From Viscum album (Eukaryota; Streptophyta; Magnoliopsida; Santalales; Viscaceae): a stretch of DNA of 64,000 nucleotides. The stretch spans positions 426,919,101 through 426,983,100 of the forward strand of contig OY728130.1 in assembly GCA_963277665.1 (NCBI GenBank). The letters run 5' to 3'. The notes beneath the pieces were generated by a model. The model was given only the letters and a program-made list of their open reading frames with translations. It did not search any database and was not told the origin of the DNA. Position numbers and translations under genes: made by a program. Positions within the stretch are counted from its first letter, which is position 1; each line of letters starts with the position of its first letter. Shown here in pieces: positions 14,700 through 25,035 of this stretch.

Positions 14700-14998
14700 C
14701 TTCTACGAGTAAGATCCACCCAAATAAACTATGAGAACTATAATTCATTCTTTAACCAGGACTTATAGTATGCTTTCCTAATGGTCTGATCTAAAATAGA
14801 CTACTTTTACACATAATCCCCCACCAAAATGAACTTTGATAACTCTTATTAAAACTCTAAACCTGATTTTTAGGATTCATGCCTGATGGTCCGAGATCAA
14901 ATGGGAAGCTTCGATTCACAATACCCATTAAATGAACTATGAGAACTTTAATTCCTACTCTAAAATGGATATGTAGGATGCATGTATGGAGGCCAAAG
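14700..14998. repeat. ~104-bp tandem repeat broken by insertion of B
   Basis: Copies start near aactatgagaact at 14727, aactttgataact at 14832 and aactatgagaact at 14935, spacings of 105 and 103 bp. The third copy stops at the target site ctcca (14999-15003) of B. Its missing half resumes at 23976: reading 14998 to the duplicated ctcca and on to tgggtttcg matches the same part of the second unit (gatcaaatgggaagcttcg). This confirms both the array and the precise insertion. Confidence 0.8.
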
Positions 14999-15003
14999 CT
15001 CCA
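14999..15003. other. Target site duplication of element B, left (ctcca)
   Basis: The five bases before the LTR start are ctcca and are repeated exactly right after the other LTR at 23971-23975. Confidence 0.9.
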
Positions 15004-15122
15004 TGTCATGACCAGTCCTCGGGGCCCATGTCGTGACTACCCCAAACCCGCATTCCATAGGCTAGGGGCTGGCGACTAGCACCAAAAGCGTAAATCCCAA
15101 TAAAAAGGGAAGGAATTGACTT

Positions 15123-15130
15123 TATATAAG
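15123..15130 (-). promoter_or_regulatory. Candidate TATA box in LTR B
   Basis: tatataag read on the plus strand gives cttatata on the minus strand. It is conserved in the other LTR at 20839-20846, about 120 bp from the PBS-side end of the LTR, where plant LTR promoters may sit. Sequence alone does not show use. Confidence 0.3.
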
Positions 15131-15769
15131 TAAACAAACCCAAAAGAGTATGCAATAAAATAATGAACTAAGTAATACTGAATACAAAAGTAAGTGATGA
15201 AAGTAAAGGGGTTTTAAATACAAGCCCAACAGTAAAGTACAGAACAACTGAAAAGCTAGTACAACTGTAGTAAAGTGAAACAGAAACCACTGAGTTGTCC
15301 TCTGGGAACCCCACCTGAAGGGTGGGTACAGATGGTCTCCTCAGTGTTTCACACTCGTCTGTCTCCTCCGGGCACCGTCTGGTTGTGACGTCCATCTCCG
15401 TGTATCATCCAGTCCTCGTACACTCAACCTCAGTCAGTGCTGTCCGTCGTCAACATCCAACACAACGAGGTGTGGGAATGGCTCGTGCAGGGGTGAGTAT
15501 ATCAATACATAGTAAGGACCCCAAGACCCTCAAGGTCTTAAAAAATCCAACAAGGATAAACCACAAAATTATGATTTCAATGGATAACTATTACTTAGGT
15601 ATATGTCCATACATATACCTAAGTTATCAAGTAACCCATCTCAATCATTAGAAAAACACAAAGGAAACTGACTCAGATCAAACCAGGATTTTGATTAATG
15701 AAAGAACAGCAGTTGGAAAACATCTCCTCTGTCGAGCACAGTAGTCCTGTCATGACTCCGAGGTGCTAC

Positions 15770-15955
15770 TCACTAACCTTAGACTGCTGAGGTACTCCCC
15801 CCGTCGAGTACCGCAGGTCTGCCGCCTCACACAACATCGCTCCCCCTGATAGCCTACAGAGGTCCTCCTTTTTTTGAGTACCGTGGGTCTTCCTCCTAAC
15901 ATAGTAGAACTCCTCTACCATGGGTCTTCAACCTCACACAATAGTGCTCCCCACT
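15770..15955. repeat. ~38-bp minisatellite in LTR B (left copy)
   Basis: Repeats of the type 'taccgtgggtctgccacctcacatagtag' and 'tgctcccc' in several diverged copies. They are clearer in the other LTR at 21490-21710. Confidence 0.65.
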
Positions 15956-16149
15956 AGGCTAGTCAGGTCACTCCGAAACAAATCAGACAAGTAGTCATCG
16001 GGTCTCAGCCAACTACTAGGTCTCCGTACTCCGTATGCTCATCTCTGGGAGGATCCGCTTCACGAGCTACTAGTCGATACTCCATGTGTTGAGAATCCCC
16101 ACAAAGAAGTATCTCTACAGTCTGCCACATCATAGGGGTCTCAACGCAA

Positions 16150-16570
16150 CAGATGGCGCGTCAATCGGACGCCCGATCTGTGAGTTATTAGCTTTTCTCT
16201 TCCAGGGGCCCAGTTGGTTTTTAAGATTAAAACAACCCGACCGTACTCCAACTACATCTAAACCTCTAGTGGAGTATGAAAAAAGAACCGTCTCATCAAA
16301 AGGAATCCAACGTAGTTGACAGAACATCAATCGGACGTCTGATCCTTAAGTTATAAGTACTTCCTCTTCGAGGGCCCGGTTGGTTTCTGTTTCGAACCAA
16401 CCCGACTGTTTTTTCAAAGTCGTGTAAAACTCACTTAGAGTATGGAAAAAGGACCATCTCATCACGATGATCCTAGTGCCACAGACGGTGTGTCTATTGG
16501 ACATGTGGTCGTGAAGTTGTTTTCATTTAAGCGTAACGGGCCCGGTCCGTTAAGCCCAATGGGCTTGCAG
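16150..16570. repeat. 166-bp tandem repeat in LTR B (left copy)
   Basis: Anchors tcaatcgg at 16161, tcaatcgg at 16327 and tctattgg at 16493 are exactly 166 bp apart. Units also share the blocks gtgagttat or taagttat, gggccc(a/g)gttggtttt, aaccaacccgac, and actcacttagagtatg or ctctagtggagtatg. About 2.5 units are present. The same period exists in the other LTR. Confidence 0.85.
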
Positions 16571-17060
16571 GTCAGGTCGACCCAGTTTTGGAGGGTCCGA
16601 CCCGGCTAGTGTCAGACCGGCCTAATGAAGCATGCGGCCCAGCCTGGCCTGGGGCAGCATTGCGTGGCCTGGCCAGGCAGGCCGTGGCTCCGCCCGACTT
16701 GCTGAGCGATATGGTAGGGGGGTGATTTCCCGAACTGGCGACGCTGCACTCCTATCCAGCCATCCAAAGCCGACCAGTCCTCCTCTCTCGAGCGGCCCGC
16801 ACGAGTGGGATGCGGTCCTCCTCAGCAAGGAGCCCCTTGTGGCGTTGCAGTTTTTTCGGCCTGACTGTCTTTAGCCGGTCGGTTTTTCATCGGCTGAGCG
16901 GCCTACGGTTACAGGTCGCAGTCTTTCCCTCTTCGTGCGGTACGCAGTTCCATCTTCCTCTTTGGTCGTCGCCACCACTTCTGTCACCGTATCCATTGAA
17001 ATAAAACAAGGATCAATGGAGGGTCATCGAGCCTTGTTCGGTCCGCCCATGCCCTCCGCG
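16520..17060. other. GC-rich core of LTR B with retained CpG
   Basis: A block markedly richer in G, C and CpG than its surroundings (runs such as gggcccggtccg, cggcccagcctggcctggggc). The counterpart is at 22280-22930. Overlapping open frames on both strands are expected from low stop density and differ between the two LTRs, so no protein is called. Confidence 0.7.
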
Positions 17061-18099
17061 TTAGGCGGTATCATATGGCCAAAGATAAACATGGTTTCAA
17101 AGAATAATGAAGAACAATTTTTATTCAATTAAAATTGAAGCAAACCCCTACCACGCAATTGACATCACACGTTGACAAGCCGTGGAAGATGAGAGTCACA
17201 ATATTCCGGAGTCGTGGAAGATGGCATCATGGAGAATGGTGTCATCATGGCAATGTTGGAGGAAGAGTCGTTGACGTCGGTGATGCTTCTCGCAAGCGGT
17301 GTCTTCTCCCTTGATGCGGAGGAAGAAGAATATAGGAGAAGTCATGGATCATTCTTTGCTGAGAGAGGATGATGTTATTCATGGAAGAATAAATCTCTCC
17401 ACTAATTCTACAAAGTCCCCCCCCACAAATATTTTCCAATAAAATATTATATTAAGCCTCTCAATTTATAAATGAATTGTCATGCAATTCAAATTGTTTC
17501 AAAATGAGATGTGCCAATTAATTTCTGAAGTAATTAATTGTTCTGGGTGGCATAATCAATGGGTGGATGGTGATAAATAATTAAGGGAGAAGGTGGAGAG
17601 TTATAAGGTTTAGTAAGGGGTTTCATGGGGGTTTAAGGAAGTTAAAAGAGGAGAAAGGGTAAGGGGCTCATTTAGGCCACACCTCCCTTAGTTATATTCT
17701 TTCATGGGATGTTATGTGGTGTGTGGGCCCCACCTCCAATATCCCTTTGGAGGAATTAACTTCCACTTAAAATAAAATTGTAACACAACAATTTTATTTA
17801 ATTCTTAATGAATCCCAAAAATTAAACTACCACATACGACAAAATGAAACTATGGTAAAGGTCCCCTTAAGAGAATACTAGTGCTGCGAATCCATCGGTG
17901 CCCTCAAATTTCAATTCCAGGAACCGGTTCAAAAGATAGAAAACCCTGCATATATATTCAATGAACTTTCCTGAAAAAAACTTCAGAAATTGATTCTGGG
18001 CACACTGGGCCTCGGAATTCGGCGCCGTCAAAATCTGTGGACGCGTAAAATTCCTAAAAAATTAAGAAAAAAATTTCTTGAATTTTTCGAGTCTTTACA

Positions 18100-18118
18100 T
18101 TAACCCCACCTCAGGGCT
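18100..18118 (-). promoter_or_regulatory. Polypurine tract of element B (candidate)
   Basis: Directly inside the 3' LTR. On the minus strand the sequence is cctgaggtggggttaa followed by the LTR start tgtaaagac. The purine run gaggtgggg fits a plus-strand primer site. Confidence 0.6.
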
Positions 18119-18189
18119 TTACATCCTCATAAAGCTACAACACACATTAGGGAAAATAATGGGGTTATAAGAACGCATATGAGACTCCT

Positions 18190-18660
18190 GCTCTCATGTG
18201 CTCTCCCATAGGTTCCCGTGCTTCCAGCGAACGCACACTAGAGGAATCTATAGTCCATGTAGGACCCACCTCTGTCGAATCTCAATCTCGACTGGTACCT
18301 CCATTAATCTCACCCCATCATCAATGAACAACTTATCGTGATTGATGATGTGGGTTGGATCATGCACGTATCTCCTCAGCTGAGATATGTGCAAGACGTC
18401 GTGAACTTGATGCAACTGAGGTGGAAGGGCTAGGTGTTAATCCACCTCGCCTACTCTGCTAAGGACCTAGAGAGGACCGATGAATCGAGGGGACAACATG
18501 CCTCCTCATCCAAATCTCCACAGACCTCGTCGATGTGAGACCCGCAATAAAATGTGGTCGCCATCCTCGAACTCTAGTGGTCTCCGTCTCCTATAAGCAT
18601 GGGACTTCTGTCTGCCCTATGTAGTCTTCATCCACCCCTGGATGATTTTCACCTTCTTTT
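18190..18660 (-). pseudogene. Ty3/gypsy integrase C-terminal remnant (element B)
   Basis: Minus-strand translation across frames gives the C-terminal signature of plant gypsy integrases: RRPLEFEDGDHILLRVS, then a segment like GMLSPRFIGPLQVLSRVGEV, LALPPQLHQVHDVLHISQL, and RRYVHDPTHII. In intact elements this region follows the DDE core and helps integration into host DNA. Stops are scattered through it and the DDE core itself is absent, so it cannot act. Several CpG sites appear changed to TpG or CpA, which fits methylation-driven decay. Confidence 0.85.
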
Positions 18661-19120
18661 TTGTACCATGCACTATCTCTGACTCTATGAGGTAGCGGAG
18701 GAGTGACTGTGAGGGATTGTAGAAAGGCTGCTCCATCCCTATCCACAAAAGATATATGCAATGCGGTCAGCTGCTCTATCGCCTCTCCTAGTAGGTGAAT
18801 GCTTGATCTCTTACTGAGAGTATCTGCTAAAATGTTCCCCTTCCTAGGAGTATAGATTATCTAAAAGTCATAGTGTCGGAGGAACTCAAGCCAACATCAC
18901 CGCTTCAGGTCCAGGTCCTTCTACGAGAAGACACACCTGAGACTTTTGAGATTATAGTAAACCGTAAACCGTTCGCTGAATGAACTATGGGTGTGACTTT
19001 CCATTTGTAAATAATTCGACTACACCCTTTTTCTCTTATGTCCTACAAGATCTGCTATGATTTCTACTTTTCCAAAAAGAGAAATCTGGTCTCATCCCTT
19101 GGATGAACCATGCCTTTTTC
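18661..19120 (-). pseudogene. Ty3/gypsy RNase H end (element B)
   Basis: The minus strand encodes the end of the RNase H region: a stretch like LDLKR-CWLEFLRHYD, then YTPRKGNILADTLSKRSS, the counterpart of the usual '..RRWLELLKDYD..HPGKANVVADALSRKS'. The RT core upstream is missing. The join between this and the integrase tail lacks the zinc-binding and DDE parts, so a deletion removed most of pol. Stops are present. Confidence 0.8.
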
Positions 19121-19740
19121 CTAATACAGTCAATCCTTACATGAACAGTACAAATTCATGCCATGGACAATGTCGTAAGGACTAAACACTACTACCAAGA
19201 TATCTTACCATTACTCTCACCTCCATGGGTTGAGTCACACTATTAATAGCAGTGTCTAGTTACTGGGTCTCATCCAGTAGGAATCTCGAACGTGAGGGTC
19301 AAGTCAACGGTTTTAACTAGAACCTTACAGTATCAACCACAAACAAATGCTAGAAAACAAACATCTCATGGACAGGTGTCTTTTATTACTACAGCTCAAT
19401 GTAAAATGACACATAACAACCAAAAACAATGACATCAATGAAGATAGAAGCATAATAAACAAAGACTTCCATGTATAGAGCTACTCCCACTCCTATCCAC
19501 TTGCATCCAATGCTCCATAGTTGTATGCTTCAGATGCCTGAAGTTGTGTTATCCCATGTCCACTTGTTCCATGTGGTCGGGGTAGACCTCTTGGTGGTGG
19601 TGGTGGCAACACCTCAAAGCGTCGTCCACCACCAGTTGCACGACAAGCTCCTCTGCCTCAGTCTCCTCCTCTTTACGGTCCGCCTTGATCGAACCTTTGC
19701 CACTACCTGAGAGTTTCTTCATCTATCTGTTGATCATCTA
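19121..19740. other. Non-coding stretch at the pol deletion of B
   Basis: No domain can be read on either strand between the RNase H end and the gag zinc knuckle. Protease and RT would lie here in a full element. It holds either the deletion joint or very decayed sequence. The 79-aa plus-strand frame at 19471-19710 has no recognisable feature and lies antisense to the element. Confidence 0.5.
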
Positions 19741-20420
19741 CAAGGCAGGTTGGATAGTCATGTGCCATGTGACCAAGCCCTCTGCAGGAGTAACAATTTC
19801 CGCTCCTGGTAAGTCATTCTCCACCCCGGGTGCCTCGCACACACGATCCTGAGTCATGCGGTCAACCACATGTTGGTATCGTCTTCTTGGACCTCTGTGT
19901 CATCTGTCTACTACTGGCTGCAGAAGACTCTACTACTGTCTGAAAGCCCTATGGAATGATCAGTATCTCCTAAGCCCGTAAAGAGCGTAGAGTTGCTAGT
20001 ACAAACTCCACACTGAAAAGACCCTCGATATCTCCCTAGGTGAGGGTCGCCTCATCATAAAACTGGAGCATCAGGATCAACCATCTCTTATATTCTCCCT
20101 GAAAGAGACTAACATAAAGTTACACCATCAAGCCAGTGAGTGTCCCAACTGTTTGAAAAACTCGTGCTACAACCTCTAGCCAGTATCTGGCCATCTGAAA
20201 ATCTATCTCGCTTCAAAACTATAGAGGCCTATATCACTGGAACCCATGCAACGTGCTCAAGTGGCACGGACCCTCCGCTACTGGGGATGGTGGAAATGGT
20301 AGCCCAGCGGTTAGTGGTACCGCTGGTGCCTCCACTGTGATGGTGCCCAACACCGTGGCCTCACTTCTCGGTGGGCTACCATCACGATCTCTACTCAGAA
20401 CCCGCACTTACTAACTTGGT
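19741..20420 (-). pseudogene. Ty3/gypsy gag remnant with broken zinc knuckle (element B)
   Basis: The minus strand has a gag-like segment (ARYWLEVVARVFQTVGT, then FQGEYKRWL) that parallels the conserved gypsy capsid pattern. Downstream is the nucleocapsid zinc knuckle CYSCRGLGHMAHDYP at about 19753-19800. The pattern is Cx2Cx4H, but the last cysteine of CCHC is now tyrosine. Gag forms the virus-like particle that packages the RNA. Frames are interrupted, so it is not functional. Confidence 0.8.
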
Positions 20421-20704
20421 GAATAAATCTTGAAAAAGAAACAGGTTCTCCATGATCAAAATATTATAACTATTGAGATAAGCTGGATTGAGCTGACTTA
20501 ATGGAAAACATTTGACACACACACATGAAATCAGTGATTTCATGAGCTAAGTCGGAAATCCGTAGTCAGGGTCTTGGGGTATGGATACGTCAGCCACCAC
20601 ACTAACACTGGACTCCATGAACTGAAAACCACACTCGGTTCTCTTAACATTATTTATTCACAAAATGAAAGATAAGAGTCTTGAGTTATGCGGTAGAACC
20701 GACT
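20421..20704 (-). other. Untranslated leader of element B
   Basis: The interval between the primer site and gag. No frame or structure was recognised beyond its position. Confidence 0.5.
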
Positions 20705-20717
20705 CCTCTGATACCAA
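20705..20717 (-). promoter_or_regulatory. Primer binding site of element B (tRNA-iMet)
   Basis: The plus strand reads cctctgataccaa; the minus strand is ttggtatcagagg, matching the 3' end of plant initiator tRNA-Met, the usual primer of gypsy and copia elements. It sits two bases from the LTR end and fixes both strand and LTR boundary. Confidence 0.92.
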
Positions 20718-21489
20718 TTTGTCAAGACCTATCCTCGGGGCCCGTGCTGTGACTACCCCAAGCTCTCCTTCCATTGGCCATGGGATGATGACTAGCACCA
20801 AAGGCGTAAATCCCAAAAAAAAGGGAAGGCATTGCCATTATATAAGTAAAAAACACAAAATAGTATGCCATAGAAGTTATCACTTTGTAATACTGAATAC
20901 AAAAGTAAGTGATGAAAGTAAATGGGTTAGAAATAAAATCCCCACAGTAAAGTATAGTACAACTGATAAGCTAGTACAACTGTAGTAATGTAAAACTGCA
21001 ACCACTGAGTCGCCCTCCGAGAACCCCACCTGAAGGGTGAGTACAGATGGTCTCCTCAGAGCTCCACGCTCGTCCGTCTCCTCCGGGTACCGTCTCGTTG
21101 TGAGGTCCACCTCTGGGTACCATCCAATCCTCGTACACTCAGCCAGGGTCAGCGCTGTCCGTCATCTGTATCCAACATAGCGAGGTGCGGGCATAGCCCG
21201 TGCAGGGGTGAGTATAACGATACTCAGTAGGGACCCTGAGACCCTCAAGGCCTCAAAAAATCCGACAAGGGTAAACCAAAAAATTACGATTTCAACTTAT
21301 AAACATTACTTAGGTATATTCCAATACATATTCTTAGGTTATCAAGTTACCCATCTCAATCATGAGGAAAACACAAAGGTGACTAACTTAGCTCTAATCG
21401 GGATTTGATTAACAAAACCATAGCTGCTGGAGAACTCCTCCTCTATCGAGTACAGTAGTACTGTCGCAAATTCGAGGTGCTACTCACTA

Positions 21490-21710
21490 GCTTAGACTAC
21501 TGAGGTACTCCTCATGTCGAGTACCGTGGGTCTGCCTCCTTACACAGTAGTGTTCCCCACCATGGGTCTGCCACCTGACACATTAGTGCTCCCCTTGATA
21601 ACCTACAGAGGTACTTCTTCTGTCGAGTACCGTGGGTCTGCCACCTAACATAGTAGTGATCCTCCACCATGGGTCTGCCACCTCACATAGTAGTGCTCCC
21701 CACTAGGCTA
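21490..21710. repeat. ~38-bp minisatellite in LTR B (right copy)
   Basis: Clear imperfect copies of 'ccatgggtctgccacctcacatagtagtgctcc', with interspersed 'gtcgagtaccgtgggtctgcc' variants. Confidence 0.75.
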
Positions 21711-21898
21711 GTCAAGTCACTCCGAAACGAATCAGACAAGCAGTCATCGGGTCTCAGCCAACTACTAGGTCTCTACAGTCTGTATGCTAGTCTCCGGGGG
21801 GGTCCGCTCCATGAGCTACTAGTCGATACTCCAAGTGTCACGAAGTCCCACGGAGATATATCTAAAAGGTACACCATGTCATAGGGGTCTCAACGATA

Positions 21899-22320
21899 CA
21901 TATGTCACGTTAATCGGATGCCTGATCTGTGAGTTATTATATTTTTTGTTCCAAGGGCCCGATTGGTTTTTAAGCTAAAACCAACCAGACCATACTCCAA
22001 CTATGTCCAAAACTCTAGTGGATTATTCCAAAAGAACTCTCTCATCAAAATTAATCCAATGTATTTGACGAAATGTAAATCAGACGTCCGGTCCTTAAGT
22101 TATAATCATTTCCTCTCCGAGGGCCTTGTTGGTTTTGGTTTCGAACCAACCCATATGTTTTTCCGAACTAGTACAAAACTCACTTAGAGTATCGCAACAG
22201 TACCGTCTAATTATGAGTATCCCAGTGTAGTAGACTTCACGTCGATTGGATTCATGATCATGATGTTATTCTAATTTAAGTGTAACGGGCCCGGCCTGTT
22301 AAGCCTAGTGGGCTGGTAGG
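21899..22320. repeat. 166-bp tandem repeat in LTR B (right copy)
   Basis: Anchors ttaatcgg at 21910, taaatcag at 22076 and tcgattgg at 22242 are again exactly 166 bp apart. The period is unchanged despite many substitutions, so the array predates this insertion. Confidence 0.85.
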
Positions 22321-23970
22321 TCTGGTCGACTCGGCTGTTGTCGGACCGAACCAGTGAAGTGCACATCCCGGCCCAGCCCGGTGGGGTGTGGCCTTGACAA
22401 TGGGGCGCGGCGTGGCACGACCCTACCAGGATAGCCGCGGCTCGGCTCAGGTGGTCGAGTGATGCGAGGGTGGGGGGGCGTATTCCCGAGCTGGCGGCAC
22501 CGAGCGGTGCTACCCTCCTATCTGGCCAGCCGAAGCTGGCCGGTCTTCTCGGCTCGAGTGGCCTGCACAGGTGGGCTATAGTCCTTTCGCACGACACCTA
22601 TGAGTTCCACATCCTCCATCAACCCGGCCGACAGGTGGCCGGTTGGCTCACTGCTGAAGCAGCCCGTAGAACGCAGCCCGCAGTCTTTCACAGCGCAACG
22701 CCCATTATGGTACCGCAGTCTCTTCAGTTTAGCCGGAATTAGCTGGATGGTTATTCGTTGGCCGAGCAACCCATGGTTGTGTGTCGCTGTATTTACCTCT
22801 TCATTCGGCACCCAATGCAGCGGCCCTCTTCGGTCTCCGCCACCTCTTCTGTCACTGTCTCCAATGAAATAAAATGAGGATCAATGGATGGTCGTCGATC
22901 CGTGTTCGTTCGGCCCGTGCACTCCATGTTATATGGTATCATATGGTAGAAGATAAACATGGTATCAACGAAGAATGAAGAACAATTTTTATTCTATTAA
23001 AATTGAAGAAAACCCCCTACCTCGCCATTGATGTCACACATCAACAAGCCATGGAAGATGAGAGTCGCAGTAGTCGGGCATCGCGAAAGATGGCTTTGCA
23101 GAGAACGGTGTAATCCGTTCAACATTGGAGTAAGAGTCATTGATATAGGTGATGCTTCTTGCGAGTGGTGTTTTATCCCTTGACACAGAGGAAAAAGAAG
23201 ATAGGAGAAGTTTTGGAGTGTTCTTTGCCCAGAGAGGATGCTCATCTTTGTGGAAGAATAATGATCTTCTCTAATTCTTCAATGTTCCCCCCAAAAATAT
23301 TTTCCAAGAAAATATTATATTAAGACTCTCAATTTTTAAAATAATTTCCATGAAATTCAAATTTTTTCAAAATGAGATGTTCCAATTAATTAATGAAGTA
23401 ATTAATTGGTTGGGGTGGCATAATCAATGGGTTGAAGGTGATAAATAATTAAGGGAGAGGGTGAAGAGTTATAAGGATTAATAAGGGGTTTCATGGAGGT
23501 TTAAGTGAGTTAAGGGAGGAGTTTAAGGTTTAGGGGATTGTGCGGTCCCCACCACCCGTAGTTATATTCTCCCATGGGATGTAAGGTGGCGTGTGGGCCC
23601 CACCTCCAACTTCCATTTGGAGGAATTAACTTCCACTTAAAATAAAATTGTAACACAATAATTTTATTTATGTCTTATTGAATCCCTAAAATTTAACTAC
23701 AACATAAGACAAAACAATACTACGGTAAAGGTCCCCTTAAATGAAAACTAGCGCTGCGAGTCTATCAGTGTCCTCAGATTTAAATTCCAAGTACCGGTTT
23801 AATAGATATAAAAACCCTCACATACGTTCACTGAACGTACCCAAACAAAACATCAGAAATTGATTTCGGGCACACCTGGCCTCGGAATCAGGCACCTTCA
23901 TAAACTGCGGACTCTTAAAATACCTATGAAATTAAGAAAAAAAATTCCATGAAATTTACAGGTCTTTGCA

Positions 23971-23975
23971 CTCCA
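23971..23975. other. Target site duplication of element B, right (ctcca)
   Basis: Exact copy of 14999-15003. Confidence 0.9.
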
Positions 23976-25035
23976 TGGGTTTCGTTTTAAATGTCAAGAC
24001 CTAATCACATCGCCGCAAATAGGGCCTACTTTTATGTAAAATCTTGAAAATAATCCAAACTATGATGACATTGATCCCAACTAACTAGGATATGTAGTAA
24101 GCCTCCCTATTCTCTGAATAGAAAACCCAAATCACCCGAGTGTCCACCGGGACATATCCTTAATAGGGCCATATCCACCCAGGAGACCATGCCTGTCCTG
24201 AGCATCCTAGTCCTCTTTGGTGTATGTCCCACACAAAATTTTGATTAGGAATCCTCTTCCTAGACATCCTCACCACACAATGATAAAACAACAAGGATGG
24301 GTCCCCATCACAAGACATTAAAAGGTGATGTGTCCATTTAAGTGGCACCGAACAACATAGGTTCTTATTACTATCACAAAGATACATAGGAAGCCCCTAT
24401 TTTGGGTTCTCTCCTGATATCAATGTAATTTCCATCATCTCAATATAAGGATAAACTCTATAGAACCTTATCATAGGGTTTAAACTAGAATTTTCTCAGT
24501 AATTTCTAACCCATGCATATATATGGTTAACCATGAAACTCAGGGGTAATGTACGTACACACTCTTGGGAAAGAACTAAAGATTCAAAAATATATGAACA
24601 TTACATAAATCTATAAAATAGTCCTGGAGTAGGAAATAATTCACCCCAAATGGTTGTGATGATCCCGACCTCCCATCCTCTCGACCAATAGAGTCCTTAA
24701 GTTTCATTGATCAAATATTTATCCAACTAGTTTCTTCCATTGATATGAATGTTCTTGAATCATAGATATAAGATATATTGATTATTTGTAGCTCCATGAA
24801 TAATCCCATTGGAGACAATCCAAGGGCATCATACTGGACATGGAACCCTGCATAATAATAGACAATGGGCCACCATACATTCTTCTACTTTGTCGGCACC
24901 CGTTATCATGTTAATTTTGAAAAACCAATAATGAATTTAATTATTTCAGTCCATAATGAAAAAAAATTATTTTATAGGTACCTTTTTTATATTCTCCTTG
25001 CCTTCTTGAAATTGTTTCCTCACAATTTTATATAC
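23976..25035 (-). other. Element A sequence after integrase, non-coding
   Basis: Continues the 3' region of A on the far side of B. The 75-aa minus-strand frame at 24160-24387 has no recognisable domain. A tgtcaagacctaatcaca near 23995 resembles an LTR start, but no partner repeat was seen. Confidence 0.5.

Larger units (their letters stand above)
11889..14998 (-). other. Element A 3' region with several tandem arrays, non-coding
   Basis: This lies between the 3' LTR of A and the insertion point of B. With 23976-25030 it makes an unusually long stretch (about 4.1 kb) after the integrase. Base composition is less A+T-rich than the flanks. Open frames on the plus strand (12316-12670, 13054-13236, 13261-13443) overlap repeats and show no domain. 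Some plant gypsy groups (Retand/Grande type) carry extra antisense frames here, but I see no recognisable protein. Confidence 0.6.
15004..18099 (-). repeat. 3' LTR of element B
   Basis: A 3.1 kb copy of 20720-23970. Both contain, in the same order: a terminal block (cctcggggccc, gactagcaccaaa, gcgtaaatccc), a ~38-bp minisatellite, an exact 166-bp tandem repeat, a GC-rich core (about 16520-17060), and an AT-rich end with attaagaaaaaaa. Element orientation is minus, so transcription would enter from the right. Open frames inside (for example 16622-16874) are by-products of the GC-rich core and are not shared intact with the other LTR. Confidence 0.92.
15004..23970 (-). mobile_element. Element B: Ty3/gypsy retrotransposon with large LTRs and deleted pol
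   Basis: A complete insertion on the minus strand: 5' LTR 20720-23970, PBS 20705-20717, gag remnant, RNase H end, integrase C-terminus, purine-rich tract, 3' LTR 15004-18099, flanked by the 5-bp duplication ctcca. The internal part is only about 2.6 kb, and protease, most of RT and most of integrase are missing. It therefore looks like an internally deleted, non-autonomous copy or a late deletion. It is inserted into the 3' region of A, inside a tandem repeat. Both LTRs begin tgtcaagacc or tgtcatgacc and end in ca on the plus strand, the expected TG...CA ends. It is younger than A, judged by LTR similarity. Confidence 0.93.
20720..23970 (-). repeat. 5' LTR of element B
   Basis: A 3.25 kb copy of 15004-18099. 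The two share every landmark but have many substitutions and small indels, so the insertion is not recent. Its ends are tgtcaagacc and ggtctttgca. Candidate TATA at 20839-20846. Confidence 0.92.

Noticed and set aside
16622..16874. Overlapping open frames on both strands in a GC-rich block that look gene-like
   Set aside because: They lie in the LTR of B. The counterpart frames at 22271-22872 have different proteins and ends, as expected from low stop density in GC-rich DNA.
19471..19710. 79-codon plus-strand frame within element B
   Set aside because: It is antisense to the element, lies in the pol-deletion interval, and shows no domain.
23995..24012. tgtcaagacctaatcaca as the start of another LTR
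   Set aside because: It resembles the LTR B start, but no repeat partner, primer site or target duplication goes with it.
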